A DNA stretch of 50,416 nt, taken from positions 1-50,416 of IMG/VR virus record IMGVR_UViG_3300046011_003581. One strand, 5' to 3'. Positions 1 to 10,609 of this stretch are shown here, piece by piece. Each line of letters begins with the position of its first letter. Position 1 is the stretch's first letter. Source of the DNA: a virus. The notes under the pieces were generated by a model, which was not told where the DNA came from, ran no database searches, and was given only the letters and a program-made list of their open reading frames with translations. The position numbers were made by a program, and so were the translations under genes.

Positions 1-2
1 AG

Positions 3-3000
3 GCGCGCAGAAGCGTTGAGATCGCCAAGCAGCAGGACGCCAGCCGGAAAGCCCAAGAGGACAGGGCGGCAGCGCAGAAGGCGAAGGATGAGTCCGAGAA
101 GGCCGCGCGCGACGACATGGACGGATTCGGGGCTTCACTGGATCCGATGGCGAGGGGCAAGGCGGTAGCGACCCTCAACAGAACTGTGGTTTTCGACGGC
201 ACGGCGATGACCGTCAAGGCTAAGGTGCGCGAGCTTATCGAGTCCGGAGAAGTCCCTTCATCCCGCGAAGAGAACGCCATCAAGGACATGACGAGGGCGC
301 AGTTCAACAGGGCGTCCAACGAAGAACAGGCGGCCCATGCCAAGAAGCAGCGCGAGGCTGGAAAGAAGACCGTCTACACGCTTGGCGGCTACGACATCGG
401 AAAGACCGCATACGACTACGCCAACCACATGATCGGGAAGCGTTCACAGGAATCCACCCCCCGCACACCGGAATCCACCGTTGCCACCCCCACCCCCGCG
501 AACCCCGTCGCCTCCGCGCTCAAGGACGCCGTGGCCGCGCTGGAGAAGGCCGCCGTGGCGATGGAGGGGAGGGAGCCTGCCGCCGCCGCGCCAACCTTCT
601 CAATCGGAGAACTCGTCCGCCTCGGAACGGACAACGGCAAGATCGTCAGCGTCGAGCCGGAAGGGTACTACAACGTCTACTGGTTCGGCCCGCGCCAAGA
701 GTCGATTGTGAACGGGGAGAAACTGGAGAAGCGGACGGATGTGGCTCCGCCCGCCCCCGCCGCGCCCCGCGAGCCCTGGGAGATGACGCGGGCGGAGTTC
801 GCCGGACCCGCCGTTCCGACAACGGAGAAGCGTCAGTGGGAAGTGGAGCATGATCGTTTCGCTGGAAGCGGTAGGCCGTTCACTGCGAACGTCGTTACCG
901 TAACCGCGAACAGCCGCGCAGAAGCGATTCAGCGAGCCGTGGAGTTGAGGGGGCAAGGCAAAATCGGCAAGGTACGCGAGATCGCGCCATTGCGTATCAG
1001 TTCCGACTCGGACGCTCAAGAAGCGCGCGACGCCAAGTTGCGAGATCATGGCGTATTCGTGTCTCGCGCCCTCGCCGCCTCCCGCCCCGTCCCCGCCGCC
1101 GTGCTCGCCGACTACCCGGAGTTGCGCAAGGGCGCCGCGCAGGTGGACGAGACGGTGGACGCAGCGCCGGAAGCGCCCGAGACGCCAGCCGCCGCCCCCT
1201 CCGCCATCGACGACTTCGGCGAGAAGATCGGCGGCGCACGCAAGGACACCGCCGAGAGCACCGGCCCCAAGGTGAAGCGCGAGCCACCGGCCGATACCTC
1301 CCCGGCGTGGAGCAAGCAGTTTGTCGCCGTTGAAAGCGTTGCCACCCCCGGACAGTGGAGCATCATCGACAGGAAATCGAAGTTCGGGTTCGGCCGCATT
1401 GGCAACCGCCGCCTACAGACGTTCTCGTCGCAGGCCGAGGCGGAAGCCGCGATTCCGCTCTTTGCCGTAGCCCAGAACCATGCCGCGCTTCCGAACAGCG
1501 ACGGGACTTACTCCATCCACAAGACCGTCGGAAAGCGCAAGCGTATCAAGGTGGTGAACCGCGACTTCCCATCACGGGAAGAGGCCATGACGTACATGGC
1601 GCTTCACGCCGAGGAATTGCTGAACCTGAAGACCAGTTTCGGGGAGGAGATTCTACCCGTCCCCGAGATCGCCCGACGTGAAGGCGTACCGCGCAGGACC
1701 CAGGACGCCACGCCCGAGATGTTCATGGAGACGTTCGCCCCGCGCGGGATCGAGTTCGGCAACTGGCAGAACCAGGAGGAGCGCCAGTTGGTGATGAACC
1801 ACGCCTACGACGGGTTGCTGGACTTGGCGGATACGCTCAGGGTGCCCGCAAAGGCCCTCATGCTGGACGGAGAACTCGCCATCGCCTTCGGCGCGCGCGG
1901 CCAAGGATTGTCCGGGGCGAAGGCCCACTACGAGCGCGACTACGGCGTCATCAACCTGACCAAGATGAAGGGAGCAGGCTCGCTCGCGCACGAGTGGATG
2001 CACGCGCTGGATCACTACCTCGCCCGGATCGACACGAAGGCACCCTCCGAGAAGAAGCCCAACGAGCGCGGGGACATGGTGTACCCTGACGTGAACACGA
2101 AATATGGGCTCCAGAGCCACGGATCAAGCTACAAGTCGAAGATGCGCACCGAACTGAAGGACGCCTACGACCAACTGGTGAAGTCGCTCTACAAGAAGGC
2201 GAAACAGTACGTAGAGGACACCACCGTAGCTGACAAGTTCCTTTCCATGGCAAAGGAACAGTTGCGCTCCAATCTGGACGAGGCGAGAAGGTCGCTTGCC
2301 CAAGACATGACCGCCTATCATAAGAGCAAGGGCGGTTACAGCTCCAAGCCGCTCAAGTTCTGGGAGCCAGCGCCCGTCGAGAGGTTGGCTGAGTTTGATA
2401 GGATCGCCGATGGCCTCGTTGAAGGCGGGAACCTGGAAACGACATGGAAGGCGGGCGACTACGCAAGCAGTCGCACTTCCACTGGACGATACACGAATGA
2501 TGCGCTGGAGTCGTTGAGCGCCATCTTCAAGGCTACTCGCAACAGTAGCGGATTCCACAAAGAAGGGCATGGCGCGCTCGATAAGATTGCAGCAGCGATG
2601 CGCACTTACCGCGAACGAATCCAGATGATGAACGACGCGCAGACCGGAACCGAGAAGACCAAGCAGGTTACGACCAACTTCGCCATCGAGGCAAAGAAGA
2701 TGGACCAGGCGCGTTCCGGCGACTACTGGAGCGAACCGCACGAGATGACGGCGCGCGCCTTTGCAGCCTATGTCGAGGACCAGATTGCGGCAGCGGGCGG
2801 GCAGAGCGACTTCCTCGTCTACCATGCGCACGGCGGAATCATCCTCCCGATGATCGACGGGTTTGTGGCGCGGCCCTACCCCGAGGGCGAGGAGCGCAAG
2901 ATCATCAACGGGATGTTCGATGCGTTCGTGAAGGAGATCCAGACCCGCCCCACCGAGCGCGGCGTGGCGATGTACGCCCGCAGCGAATCCTACCAAGCCG

Positions 3001-6000
3001 CCGAAGCTGAGTACACTCGCGCCTCCGCAGCATCCGCCGCCGTCCGCATGAGTGAGGACGACGCCATCATGGGCGAACTGGACCCCGAATCGCTGACCGC
3101 AGCGAAGCGACGCCGGTTCCGCCTGCTGACGGATGCGCGCCGTGCAGAGATGGCCGCTCTTGAGAACTGGCTTTCATCCTATGTTGGCGATCAGAACAGC
3201 GCGGCGTTCGAGGTCCGAGGAGAACTCAAGAAGAGCGACGGAACGCCCTACCAACGTGCGGCGTTCTTGCATCGTTCGGTTCGTGAGCCAGGAAGGTGGG
3301 AAGTCCACTACTTTGATACGCTGATTGGCGGGGAATGGTCTCCGTCGGGGCATGACACCTACGACTCCAAATCGGAGACGATCAAGGCCATGGCCGGAAC
3401 GACTGGCAGCGCGATGCGAAACGCCATCTTCGCCGGAGAATGGCGGCCGGCACCGGAGTTGCGGTTCGCCCGCATGGATCCCGCCGGAGAATCAATCCCT
3501 CGCCCTCGCGCCACCCCGCGCCCGATGCCCCGCGCCACCCTTGACAACACCCCCACGCAGGAGCAGACTACGGATCGCGCACAGGAGATCACCTATGACA
3601 CCTGGACAGAACCAAACGCAGACCGAGCAGCCCGCTATCGGGCTCTCAGGGCCGACGGGGTCGATACTCATGCGGCCCGAGGCCAACGGGAAGTTCAGCG
3701 AGCGGCAGAAGCGTTTCGCCGAGGGCGTTACGGGGCGCAAAATGTTCAAGTCGCCGACCTCCTTGAATCGGCCACGAGCGATGCCGCCGCCTACGCCTCC
3801 GCCGCCGGGCGAGAATACGTAGCCCGCTGCGCCTCACGCGGGTACACCGTCGCGTTCATCACGCCCTCCGCAGAGTGGCGCGGCTTCATAGATGGCGTGA
3901 CGCTCACGAGCGCGGATGCCCGAGTCGTTATCGTCGCCAACAACACCTCCGCCACGCGAGCGCACGAGTTCTTCCACGTCCTCGAAATGACGGGGGATGC
4001 GAGCGCGCTGGAGTTACGAGATCGCGTTGACATGGAAAGCGCGCCAGCCCAGGCGTACAAGGCAAGACTCGACGCTCTCGGGGTGCAGCCCGACGCAATC
4101 ACGCAGAGCGACATTGCAGCGGACGTGTTCGCACAGGAGCGCAGGTTCGGCGTGGACGTGGCGGCGGCCGTGGGGGTTGGGGTGGGGGCGCGGGGGGTTG
4201 GGACGCGAGGGGAAGGCGTCGGAGTGCTGACGACGAGTAACGCCACCGTGACGGCTCCTGGGGCGACTTTGCCGCGGTTCATGGTAAAGGCGTACCACGG
4301 GACGCCGCACACCATGGAGCCTGAACCAGGCCACCCGCTCGGACGCTTCCGCAAGGAGAAAGTAGGCACTGGCGAGGGAGCGGCCGCCTACGGATGGGGA
4401 GTCGCATACACAGCACAGAACCGTTCCGTGGCCGACGCATACCGAGAGAATCTTGCGCGTGATCGAACTCGCGTTATGCTTGACGGCAAACCTCTCGGCA
4501 TCGACCAGCGCGCCCCGGTTGCTCAAGCACTCCTAAACGGAGATTCTCCGTCGCGCATCCGCAAAGAGATTCGTGATGCAATTTCGTTCTACTCAAAGGA
4601 AGACCCGAACTCGGAAGACCTGAAAGAGTATCGCGCCTTGGCGGCAGCGTTTGCGGATAATCCCCAGCGCATCTCGGCGGATCGCGGCAACCTCTACCAC
4701 GTCGAACTGGCCTTCGACCCCGAGGACACGCTCGACTGGGACCGCCCCCTGAGCGAGCAGAGCGAGAAGGTGCGGAGGGCGCTGGCCGACCCGATTTTCA
4801 ACGAATTCGCAGAAGGGAAGATCAGTCCCGCACATCGCGGCAGCGACGTGTACGCATTCTTGAGCCGCAAGTTTGGAGATCAGGAAGCGCAGATTTACGA
4901 TCTGCGCGAGGACAAGCAGGCCGCCTCCGAGTACATCGCCTCGCTCGGCATCCGCGGCATCCGGTACGCCGACCAGGGGAGCCGCGCCGACAACTTCACG
5001 CTGCGCCGAAAGGCCAACGGGAAGTACGAACTTGTCAGTGATTCGCAGATGATCCAGTCGCCAGAGTTCGACACGCGAGAACAAGCGACGGAATGGTATC
5101 GCACTCGCAAGACCTACAACTACGTCGTCTTCAACGAGTCCGACATCCGCGTCGTCGGCCGCAACGGCGAGATGATGAGCCCGAGCGACGCCATGGGCGG
5201 CGAGGCGCGCGCGGCGCAAACGTCACGCTCCGCCGCCGTAACCCCCGAGCAGGACCGCGAGTACATGGATGCGGTGGAGAGAGGGGATACGGCGGAAGCG
5301 CAGAGGATGGTGGACGAGGCGGCGCGGGCGGCGGGGTTCACGGTGGGGCCGGTGTGGCATGGAAGCAACACGCTGTTCGACGAGTTCTCTGCCACGTCTG
5401 ACATCGGCTTTCACTTCGGAAGCGAACAGGCTGCGATGGAGCGCAGGACGCGACTTGGATCGGTTGACGAAATCGACATTGAGGACTTGTCGCCATCCGA
5501 AATGGATACGGATTCACTGCGCGTATCACGTGGAGAAATAGGCGGCGATGCTCGATCTGACCTGTATGCCTTGCTGCTGCGCAAGTTGGATTATCCAAAG
5601 CAAGACCTCCGCGCTCAGATTGACGCCATGCCGCCTGCGGAAGTGGAGGAAGCAACAAGCGAATACCGTGCCCGTCCAGACTCCAAGCGGTTTGCTGATC
5701 GAGTCGAAAAAGCGCGCAGCGGCCGAGCCTATCGCGTTGGCGGAACTGGTGTAGAGCGCACCGTGAACACCATGCGCGAAGCGCGGACGGAGCGCGCGCT
5801 TCAGCGGAAGAGACTTTCGACTCCCACCAAGGCGTTCCTGCGCGCAAGCAGAACGCTCAAAATGAGAGACCTTGGCGTATGGCCGTCCAGCGAAATAGCT
5901 TCCGAATCTGGCGTCCCGCTTAACCAATTTCGAGACACGCGCGATTATGAAAGCGTCCGTGAGACCCTTATCCGCAACGGATACGATGCTATTCAGTACG

Positions 6001-9000
6001 AGAACCTTGTGGAAGACTCCGGATCAACTTCGTATATCGTCTTCTCCCCCTCCCAGATCAAATCCGCCGACGCCATCACCTACTCCGACGCCGGCCGCGT
6101 CATCCCGCTGAGTGAGCGGTTCAACGCCGCGACGGGGGATATTCGGTTTGCGAGGCGATCCGCCGTCACAACCATTGATGTTTCAGACCCAAGACTCTAC
6201 GGAGAGGGTCAACTAACGTACACCGGGAAGCCCAGTATGACGACCGGGCCGATAGACGTTATTCTGACCGATGATGGCAGACTGCTCGTTGAAGACGGGT
6301 GGCACAGGATTGAAGACGCCAGGGCCAAAGGCGAGAAGCGAATTGCCGCTCGCGTGGTGAATGAAAACGGAACGCCATTAGAGTCCATCCCTCGCTTCGC
6401 CCGCAGCGAGCCGCCTACCCCCCGCCGTCGCTCCGCGCCCCCGCCTCTCCCCCTATCCCCCGACCGCGCCGCCGCGACCATCCCCGCCGCGGTAGCCGGA
6501 TCCGCCACCGCCGCCGCCTCCACGGAAGGGTGGGACACCATCGCCTCCTTCCAAGACTTCATCGACTCCGTAGAAACCTCGATGCGCGCCTACGACCAGG
6601 AGCGCGTGGACGCCGCGATCCGGGTGACGCAGGCCGTGGAGCGCGACGCCGCCAAGAAGATCGTGGAGCAGACCCGCAGCATCATGCGCGACAAGGTGCG
6701 GGCCGAGCGCGACGCCGGGAAGACCAAGGCCCTCGACTCCGCGAACACCGCGCTCTCCAAGAAGTTCGCCGGCGCCAAGCTCCCCCCGCCGCTGCCGGCG
6801 CGCTCCGTCCCGCAGGCCGTGAACCAGGCGTTCACCGGCGGCAAGGCCGTCATGCGCGGCGTCGCCCTCGACACGTCCATTGACTCCGCCGTGGAGCGTT
6901 CCTTCTGGGAGGCCCTGAAGCGCACTCGATCAAGCCCGCACCCCGGCGACAAGTGGCGCGCGCAGCTCGCCGGGATGATGTCCGTTCTCAAGGCCGTGGA
7001 TGCCGAGACCCGCGGGCGCACCCCGGAGCAGGTCAAGGAGATCGTCGCGAAGCGCATCGCTGGGCTGTTCGGCGAGGAGCGCCGCCACATGATGTCGGCC
7101 GCGGCGCGCGCGAACCCGACCGCCATGCTGGCCGCGATTCGCAAGTATGCGACACAGCACGTCGCCGACTACTACGCCGGGCCGCTCGCCAAGATGATCG
7201 CCCGCTACTCCCCGCCGCGCATCCTGGCGCAGTTCACGGACGCGCCCAAGGCGAAGCTGACCGCGCTTCTCGGGCGGCTCCCGGCGATCCCCTCCGGGAT
7301 GAATGCCGCCGCGATGGAGAAGGCCATCCTGAACAAGCTGGCGACGAATCTCGACGCAAGGGGCAACGTGACCCCCGAGAGCGACCTGACCGCCCTGATC
7401 GACGCGCACGACGCCTTCGCTGAGGCCGTGGCGGAGGACAAGCGGCTCCGGGAGTATCTGACGCAGGCTTGGCGCGGAATACGCGCCAGCATGGCCGAGC
7501 ACGCCGCAGACGACATCATCGGCAGTGGAGTCCCGCCGATCTCCGGCACGGACGGCATGGACCCGCGTAGCCGGGGATGGTGGCGCTCGTTCTTTGCGGA
7601 CGACACCTACACCTACGCCAACGTGATCTTCGCCCTGAGCGGCGGGCGCAAGGACTCATGGCTCTACAAGCACTTCGTGGCGCAGCCGCGCTTGGCGGTG
7701 GAACGCGCCACCGCGAGGAAGAATGCCGCCATTGACGCGCTGACTCACATCCTGCGCGACGAGAAGATCAACATGCTGGAGATGGGCGGGCGCCAGAAGC
7801 CCTACGCCATGCCCGGCGGGCAGACACTCCACCTGACGGACTTCCAGCGCATCGGCCTGTGGAACGGGCTGGGCGGGCTCGTGGACAACTCCGCGCTGGC
7901 GACCTATGACCCCGATTGGGCGGCATCGTACATGAACGGGGCCGGGCTCTTGAGCCGCTACAGCGCCACCACGGGCGCGCGCATCAAGCCGCAGGACCAG
8001 ATGGAAGCCATGGACATCCTGACGACGATCTTCAAGGACATGCCCGAGAGCCACAAGAAGCTCGGGCGAGCCATGAAGGATTCGATGCAGTCCAACACGG
8101 CCGCGGCGAACGACGCCAGCCGGCGGCTATTCGGGCGCTCCCTGTTCATCATCCCGAACTACTGGACGATCGCGCGCCAGTACACCGACACCCCCGGCTC
8201 GGTATCCTCCGGGACGTTCCTGCGCACCCTCCTGGACTCCATTGGGATCACCAAGGACCGCACCGACAACACGCTCGATCTGACCATCGACGACGCATGG
8301 CAGACCTTCTCCCGCCACGCGCAGCAACTCTCCCTGTTCACGGAGTTCGCGGAGCAACAGCACAACCTCATGGCTGTTCTCGCGGATGCGAACGTGCGCC
8401 GCGCCATGTCGGAGAGGTTCGGGACGCAGATCGAGAAGGACATCAACAACACGCTGATAGAGGTTTCCGGGCTCGCGCGCGGCGCCGAGGAAGATCAGAG
8501 CACGGTTGACCGCGCCGTGACCAGCGTGCTCGGGAACGTCGTCACCTCGATGCTGTGGGGTAGTGGATCAGTCTACTCCAAGAATCGCCTGCTGGGCGGC
8601 TGGACGCTGGCGCTGCAACTGATGAAGCAGCGCCCGGCGCTCGGGCTGGGATTGCTGGCCCGCATGACGATCCCGAAGTCGATCACCTTTGGGACGCAGA
8701 CGCGCGCCATCCGCCAGGCCCTTATCGAGCACGGGTACTTCGGCGACCGCTGGGGCCTGCGCGCCGAGGAAGTGTTCTCCCAGGTCTACCACCGCGACGC
8801 GGTTCTACGCCCGACGGCTACGCCGATGCCGCTGCGCAAGGCCCTCCGAGTCAAGCGTTCCGTTGACCAGTGGGGCATCCGCCCGCAGGCCCGCGCCGAG
8901 ATGCGCACGGCCATCATGGCGATTCAGGCCATGGTGAACGACGGCATGAGCATGGGCGAGGCCGTGGACGCCACCGCCGATGCGTTCCGCGAGGTGCAGA

Positions 9001-9764
9001 ACCCGTCCACGCCCTTCGAGCACACGCGGGAATACCGATCCATCCTGCGCAACACCTGGAAGAAGGTCGTCTACCCGTTCACCGGGCAGCTTTTCGTGAC
9101 GGCCAACATCGTTCGGCAGGACATGATCGCTCTCGCCGGCGCCAAGGCCCGCGGGGAACCCACCGCGGCGCTCCGGGCGCGCTCCGCTATCGGGTTGGCG
9201 CAGATGATCCTGAACATCGCTGGCTCCTACGGAATCGGCATGGTCTTCGCGTCCATGCTTCGCGGGCGGATCCCGTTCACCGGTGACGACGAAGACAAGG
9301 AGCGCGACGCCGCCTGGGCCGTGATGCAGCAGGCGAGCGACCTTCTGGACATCATCCGCCCCGGACTTGGGCGCATGATTATCGGAGTCGCCGAAACCAC
9401 GTTCTCAAAGCGCGTGACACCCCGCGAGGACAGCATCATCGGGCGGCAGGGCGCGACGCTGGTGCAGGGAATCCGGCAGGTTGCCATGGAGCCCGCGCGG
9501 GCTGAGGCGGCCGGGCGCACCGTCAATGAGGACCGCGTTCTTGACGGCTGGCGGAAACTGGCTGAGAGCGCCAGCGCATTGGCTCTCCCTCCCTTCTATG
9601 GAGCGTCGAGGATCGCACGGCAGGCCGCCGGGGCGTACAAGATCGCGGCCGGCGAAGTCGAGCCCACACCCCCCGTTGACGCCTCCCAACCCCGTCGTTA
9701 CAGTAGGACCGAGAACAGAACCCGCGCCATCCCGCGCCGGTACACGCGCCAGTCGCAAGAGTGA
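3..9764 (+). CDS. Giant polyvalent (LPD-type) phage protein, 5' end outside window
   Basis: The frame is open from the window edge, so the N-terminus is missing; the first internal ATG is at 117, has no ribosome binding site, and the residues before it look coding. Numbering from that ATG (3,215 residues): an LPD1-like zinc-peptidase segment with HEWMH at 625-629; a second HExxH (HEFFH) at 1283-1287; an ADP-ribosyltransferase-like domain from about 1392 (YHGTP motif) to 1675; a second one from about 1746 (WHGS motif), ending near 2012 with the TGDIRFAR linker common in such proteins; a ParB-like DGWHRI segment near 2050-2080; a charged helical region near 2160-2230; and an LPD38-like C-terminal region around 2985-3058 with hydrophobic helices. 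Proline-rich linkers join the parts. Giant proteins of this kind usually travel in the virion and enter the host with the DNA. The tail genes at the far end of the window fit that role. The exact targets are unknown. Confidence 0.9.
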   Translation, partial: ARRSVEIAKQQDASRKAQEDRAAAQKAKDESEKAARDDMDGFGASLDPMARGKAVATLNRTVVFDGTAMTVKAKVRELIESGEVPSSREENAIKDMTRAQFNRASNEEQAAHAKKQREAGKKTVYTLGGYDIGKTAYDYANHMIGKRSQESTPRTPESTVATPTPANPVASALKDAVAALEKAAVAMEGREPAAAAPTFSIGELVRLGTDNGKIVSVEPEGYYNVYWFGPRQESIVNGEKLEKRTDVAPPAPAAPREPWEMTRAEFAGPAVPTTEKRQWEVEHDRFAGSGRPFTANVVTVTANSRAEAIQRAVELRGQGKIGKVREIAPLRISSDSDAQEARDAKLRDHGVFVSRALAASRPVPAAVLADYPELRKGAAQVDETVDAAPEAPETPAAAPSAIDDFGEKIGGARKDTAESTGPKVKREPPADTSPAWSKQFVAVESVATPGQWSIIDRKSKFGFGRIGNRRLQTFSSQAEAEAAIPLFAVAQNHAALPNSDGTYSIHKTVGKRKRIKVVNRDFPSREEAMTYMALHAEELLNLKTSFGEEILPVPEIARREGVPRRTQDATPEMFMETFAPRGIEFGNWQNQEERQLVMNHAYDGLLDLADTLRVPAKALMLDGELAIAFGARGQGLSGAKAHYERDYGVINLTKMKGAGSLAHEWMHALDHYLARIDTKAPSEKKPNERGDMVYPDVNTKYGLQSHGSSYKSKMRTELKDAYDQLVKSLYKKAKQYVEDTTVADKFLSMAKEQLRSNLDEARRSLAQDMTAYHKSKGGYSSKPLKFWEPAPVERLAEFDRIADGLVEGGNLETTWKAGDYASSRTSTGRYTNDALESLSAIFKATRNSSGFHKEGHGALDKIAAAMRTYRERIQMMNDAQTGTEKTKQVTTNFAIEAKKMDQARSGDYWSEPHEMTARAFAAYVEDQIAAAGGQSDFLVYHAHGGIILPMIDGFVARPYPEGEERKIINGMFDAFVKEIQTRPTERGVAMYARSESYQAAEAEYTRASAASAAVRMSEDDAIMGELDPESLTAAKRRRFRLLTDARRAEMAALENWLSSYVGDQNSAAFEVRGELKKSDGTPYQRAAFLHRSVREPGRWEVHYFDTLIGGEWSPSGHDTYDSKSETIKAMAGTTGSAMRNAIFAGEWRPAPELRFARMDPAGESIPRPRATPRPMPRATLDNTPTQEQTTDRAQEITYDTWTEPNADRAARYRALRADGVDTHAARGQREVQRAAEAFRRGRYGAQNVQVADLLESATSDAAAYASAAGREYVARCASRGYTVAFITPSAEWRGFIDGVTLTSADARVVIVANNTSATRAHEFFHVLEMTGDASALELRDRVDMESAPAQAYKARLDALGVQPDAITQSDIAADVFAQERRFGVDVAAAVGVGVGARGVGTRGEGVGVLTTSNATVTAPGATLPRFMVKAYHGTPHTMEPEPGHPLGRFRKEKVGTGEGAAAYGWGVAYTAQNRSVADAYRENLARDRTRVMLDGKPLGIDQRAPVAQALLNGDSPSRIRKEIRDAISFYSKEDPNSEDLKEYRALAAAFADNPQRISADRGNLYHVELAFDPEDTLDWDRPLSEQSEKVRRALADPIFNEFAEGKISPAHRGSDVYAFLSRKFGDQEAQIYDLREDKQAASEYIASLGIRGIRYADQGSRADNFTLRRKANGKYELVSDSQMIQSPEFDTREQATEWYRTRKTYNYVVFNESDIRVVGRNGEMMSPSDAMGGEARAAQTSRSAAVTPEQDREYMDAVERGDTAEAQRMVDEAARAAGFTVGPVWHGSNTLFDEFSATSDIGFHFGSEQAAMERRTRLGSVDEIDIEDLSPSEMDTDSLRVSRGEIGGDARSDLYALLLRKLDYPKQDLRAQIDAMPPAEVEEATSEYRARPDSKRFADRVEKARSGRAYRVGGTGVERTVNTMREARTERALQRKRLSTPTKAFLRASRTLKMRDLGVWPSSEIASESGVPLNQFRDTRDYESVRETLIRNGYDAIQYENLVEDSGSTSYIVFSPSQIKSADAITYSDAGRVIPLSERFNAATGDIRFARRSAVTTIDVSDPRLYGEGQLTYTGKPSMTTGPIDVILTDDGRLLVEDGWHRIEDARAKGEKRIAARVVNENGTPLESIPRFARSEPPTPRRRSAPPPLPLSPDRAAATIPAAVAGSATAAASTEGWDTIASFQDFIDSVETSMRAYDQERVDAAIRVTQAVERDAAKKIVEQTRSIMRDKVRAERDAGKTKALDSANTALSKKFAGAKLPPPLPARSVPQAVNQAFTGGKAVMRGVALDTSIDSAVERSFWEALKRTRSSPHPGDKWRAQLAGMMSVLKAVDAETRGRTPEQVKEIVAKRIAGLFGEERRHMMSAAARANPTAMLAAIRKYATQHVADYYAGPLAKMIARYSPPRILAQFTDAPKAKLTALLGRLPAIPSGMNAAAMEKAILNKLATNLDARGNVTPESDLTALIDAHDAFAEAVAEDKRLREYLTQAWRGIRASMAEHAADDIIGSGVPPISGTDGMDPRSRGWWRSFFADDTYTYANVIFALSGGRKDSWLYKHFVAQPRLAVERATARKNAAIDALTHILRDEKINMLEMGGRQKPYAMPGGQTLHLTDFQRIGLWNGLGGLVDNSALATYDPDWAASYMNGAGLLSRYSATTGARIKPQDQMEAMDILTTIFKDMPESHKKLGRAMKDSMQSNTAAANDASRRLFGRSLFIIPNYWTIARQYTDTPGSVSSGTFLRTLLDSIGITKDRTDNTLDLTIDDAWQTFSRHAQQLSLFTEFAEQQHNLMAVLADANVRRAMSERFGTQIEKDINNTLIEVSGLARGAEEDQSTVDRAVTSVLGNVVTSMLWGSGSVYSKNRLLGGWTLALQLMKQRPALGLGLLARMTIPKSITFGTQTRAIRQALIEHGYFGDRWGLRAEEVFSQVYHRDAVLRPTATPMPLRKALRVKRSVDQWGIRPQARAEMRTAIMAIQAMVNDGMSMGEAVDATADAFREVQNPSTPFEHTREYRSILRNTWKKVVYPFTGQLFVTANIVRQDMIALAGAKARGEPTAALRARSAIGLAQMILNIAGSYGIGMVFASMLRGRIPFTGDDEDKERDAAWAVMQQASDLLDIIRPGLGRMIIGVAETTFSKRVTPREDSIIGRQGATLVQGIRQVAMEPARAEAAGRTVNEDRVLDGWRKLAESASALALPPFYGASRIARQAAGAYKIAAGEVEPTPPVDASQPRRYSRTENRTRAIPRRYTRQSQE

Positions 9765-9777
9765 GAAGGAGGAACCC

Positions 9778-10161
9778 ATGAAGAACATCGCCAAAGCCGT
9801 ATCCCTCGCAGCCGTCACCGTCGCCCTGGCCGTCGCGTCCGCGCTCGCCCTGGATGGCGTGGAGCCCGTCCTTGCCACCTACACGGGGCAGACCTCGATC
9901 ACCTACACGAACGGCAACACCCCCATGGCCGTGCTCGCCGTGCGCGTCGTGTCGCCCGTGGCAATCACCGGGGCCGTGAACCTCGTCAACTCCGGGTACA
10001 CGATGCCGCTAGTGGCGAGCGCGACGAACACCGTCTTCGCCTACACGGCCGGCGACGCGCCCTTGCACCTGAAGGTGGGCGGCACGATCACCGTGAGCGG
10101 GCTCGCGACGAACGCGACAACGTTCCAGCTTTACCGGGTGCCCGTGCGGTACTCGAACTGA
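9778..10161 (+). CDS. Small exported protein (hypothetical)
   Basis: 127 residues with a strong GAAGGAGG ribosome binding site just before the ATG, 13 bases after the giant gene. Residues 1-24 form a typical Sec signal peptide: a lysine near the start, a long Ala/Val/Leu core, and an Ala-Leu-Ala cleavage site. The mature part is Thr/Val/Ala-rich, predicted all beta, and has no cysteine. It resembles a small secreted or particle-surface beta-sandwich, but I recognise no family. It is one of five genes here with signal peptides (others at 37676, 43305, 47162 and 49024). Its 3' end overlaps the possible minus-strand gene tail to tail. Confidence 0.8.
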   Translation: MKNIAKAVSLAAVTVALAVASALALDGVEPVLATYTGQTSITYTNGNTPMAVLAVRVVSPVAITGAVNLVNSGYTMPLVASATNTVFAYTAGDAPLHLKVGGTITVSGLATNATTFQLYRVPVRYSN

Positions 10162-10564
10162 CGCGCACCCGCGCCGACAACTCCGCGTCCGCCTCGACCC
10201 CGAGCCGCACCAGGCTCCGCAGGTACTTGTTCCGGTAGTGCCACGCCGCCGCGCCCTTAATGGAGTGCGCGTACAACTCCGCCGCCTCGTCGTTCGCCGC
10301 GCACCCAGGCGGCGGCCACGCGATCATGCGGCACAGGTACTTGACCTCGGCGACGGCCTCCGCGACGCTCGACGTTTCGAGGCACAGCGTCGTCCTAGCC
10401 CCGCCGCGATCCTTCCCGCCGAACGTCTCATAGCTCCAGTACAGCACGCCGTCGGCGTCCGCGAAGTTGCCGTGACGGCCGCGCAGGCGCCGCCACAGGA
10501 AGCCGCGGGGGACGCTCGGAATCGTCTCGTGCGGGGTGCTGTTGCGCTTTGTGATCGCCTTCAC
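10088..10564 (-). CDS. Possible minus-strand gene, hypothetical
   Basis: 158 codons starting with GTG at 10564 on the minus strand, and the only substantial reading frame in the 740-base stretch that lacks a + strand gene. The middle part (positive residues followed by a Trp/Tyr-rich strand and a Leu-x-Thr segment) loosely recalls the arm-type N-terminal region of tyrosine recombinases, but no catalytic R-H-R-Y domain follows, so it could be an integrase remnant or an unrelated small protein. The last 25 residues are antisense to the end of the 9778 gene. No good ribosome binding site is visible. In GC-rich DNA a chance frame of this length is possible. Confidence 0.35.
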   Translation of the reverse strand: MKAITKRNSTPHETIPSVPRGFLWRRLRGRHGNFADADGVLYWSYETFGGKDRGGARTTLCLETSSVAEAVAEVKYLCRMIAWPPPGCAANDEAAELYAHSIKGAAAWHYRNKYLRSLVRLGVEADAELSARVRVSSSTARAPGKAGTLSRSSRARSR

Positions 10565-10609
10565 GGGAGTATCGTGCGCCGCCCCGATGAAAGGTTCAAG
10601 GATGGAGTG

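Noticed and set aside
3-9764. Giant protein as an N4-type virion RNA polymerase
   Set aside because: Size is similar, but no T7-like polymerase motifs were found by eye, and peptidase and ADP-ribosyltransferase-like motifs fill the chain.
10088-10564. Functional tyrosine integrase
   Set aside because: Only a loose N-terminal resemblance; no catalytic domain and no clear attachment site.
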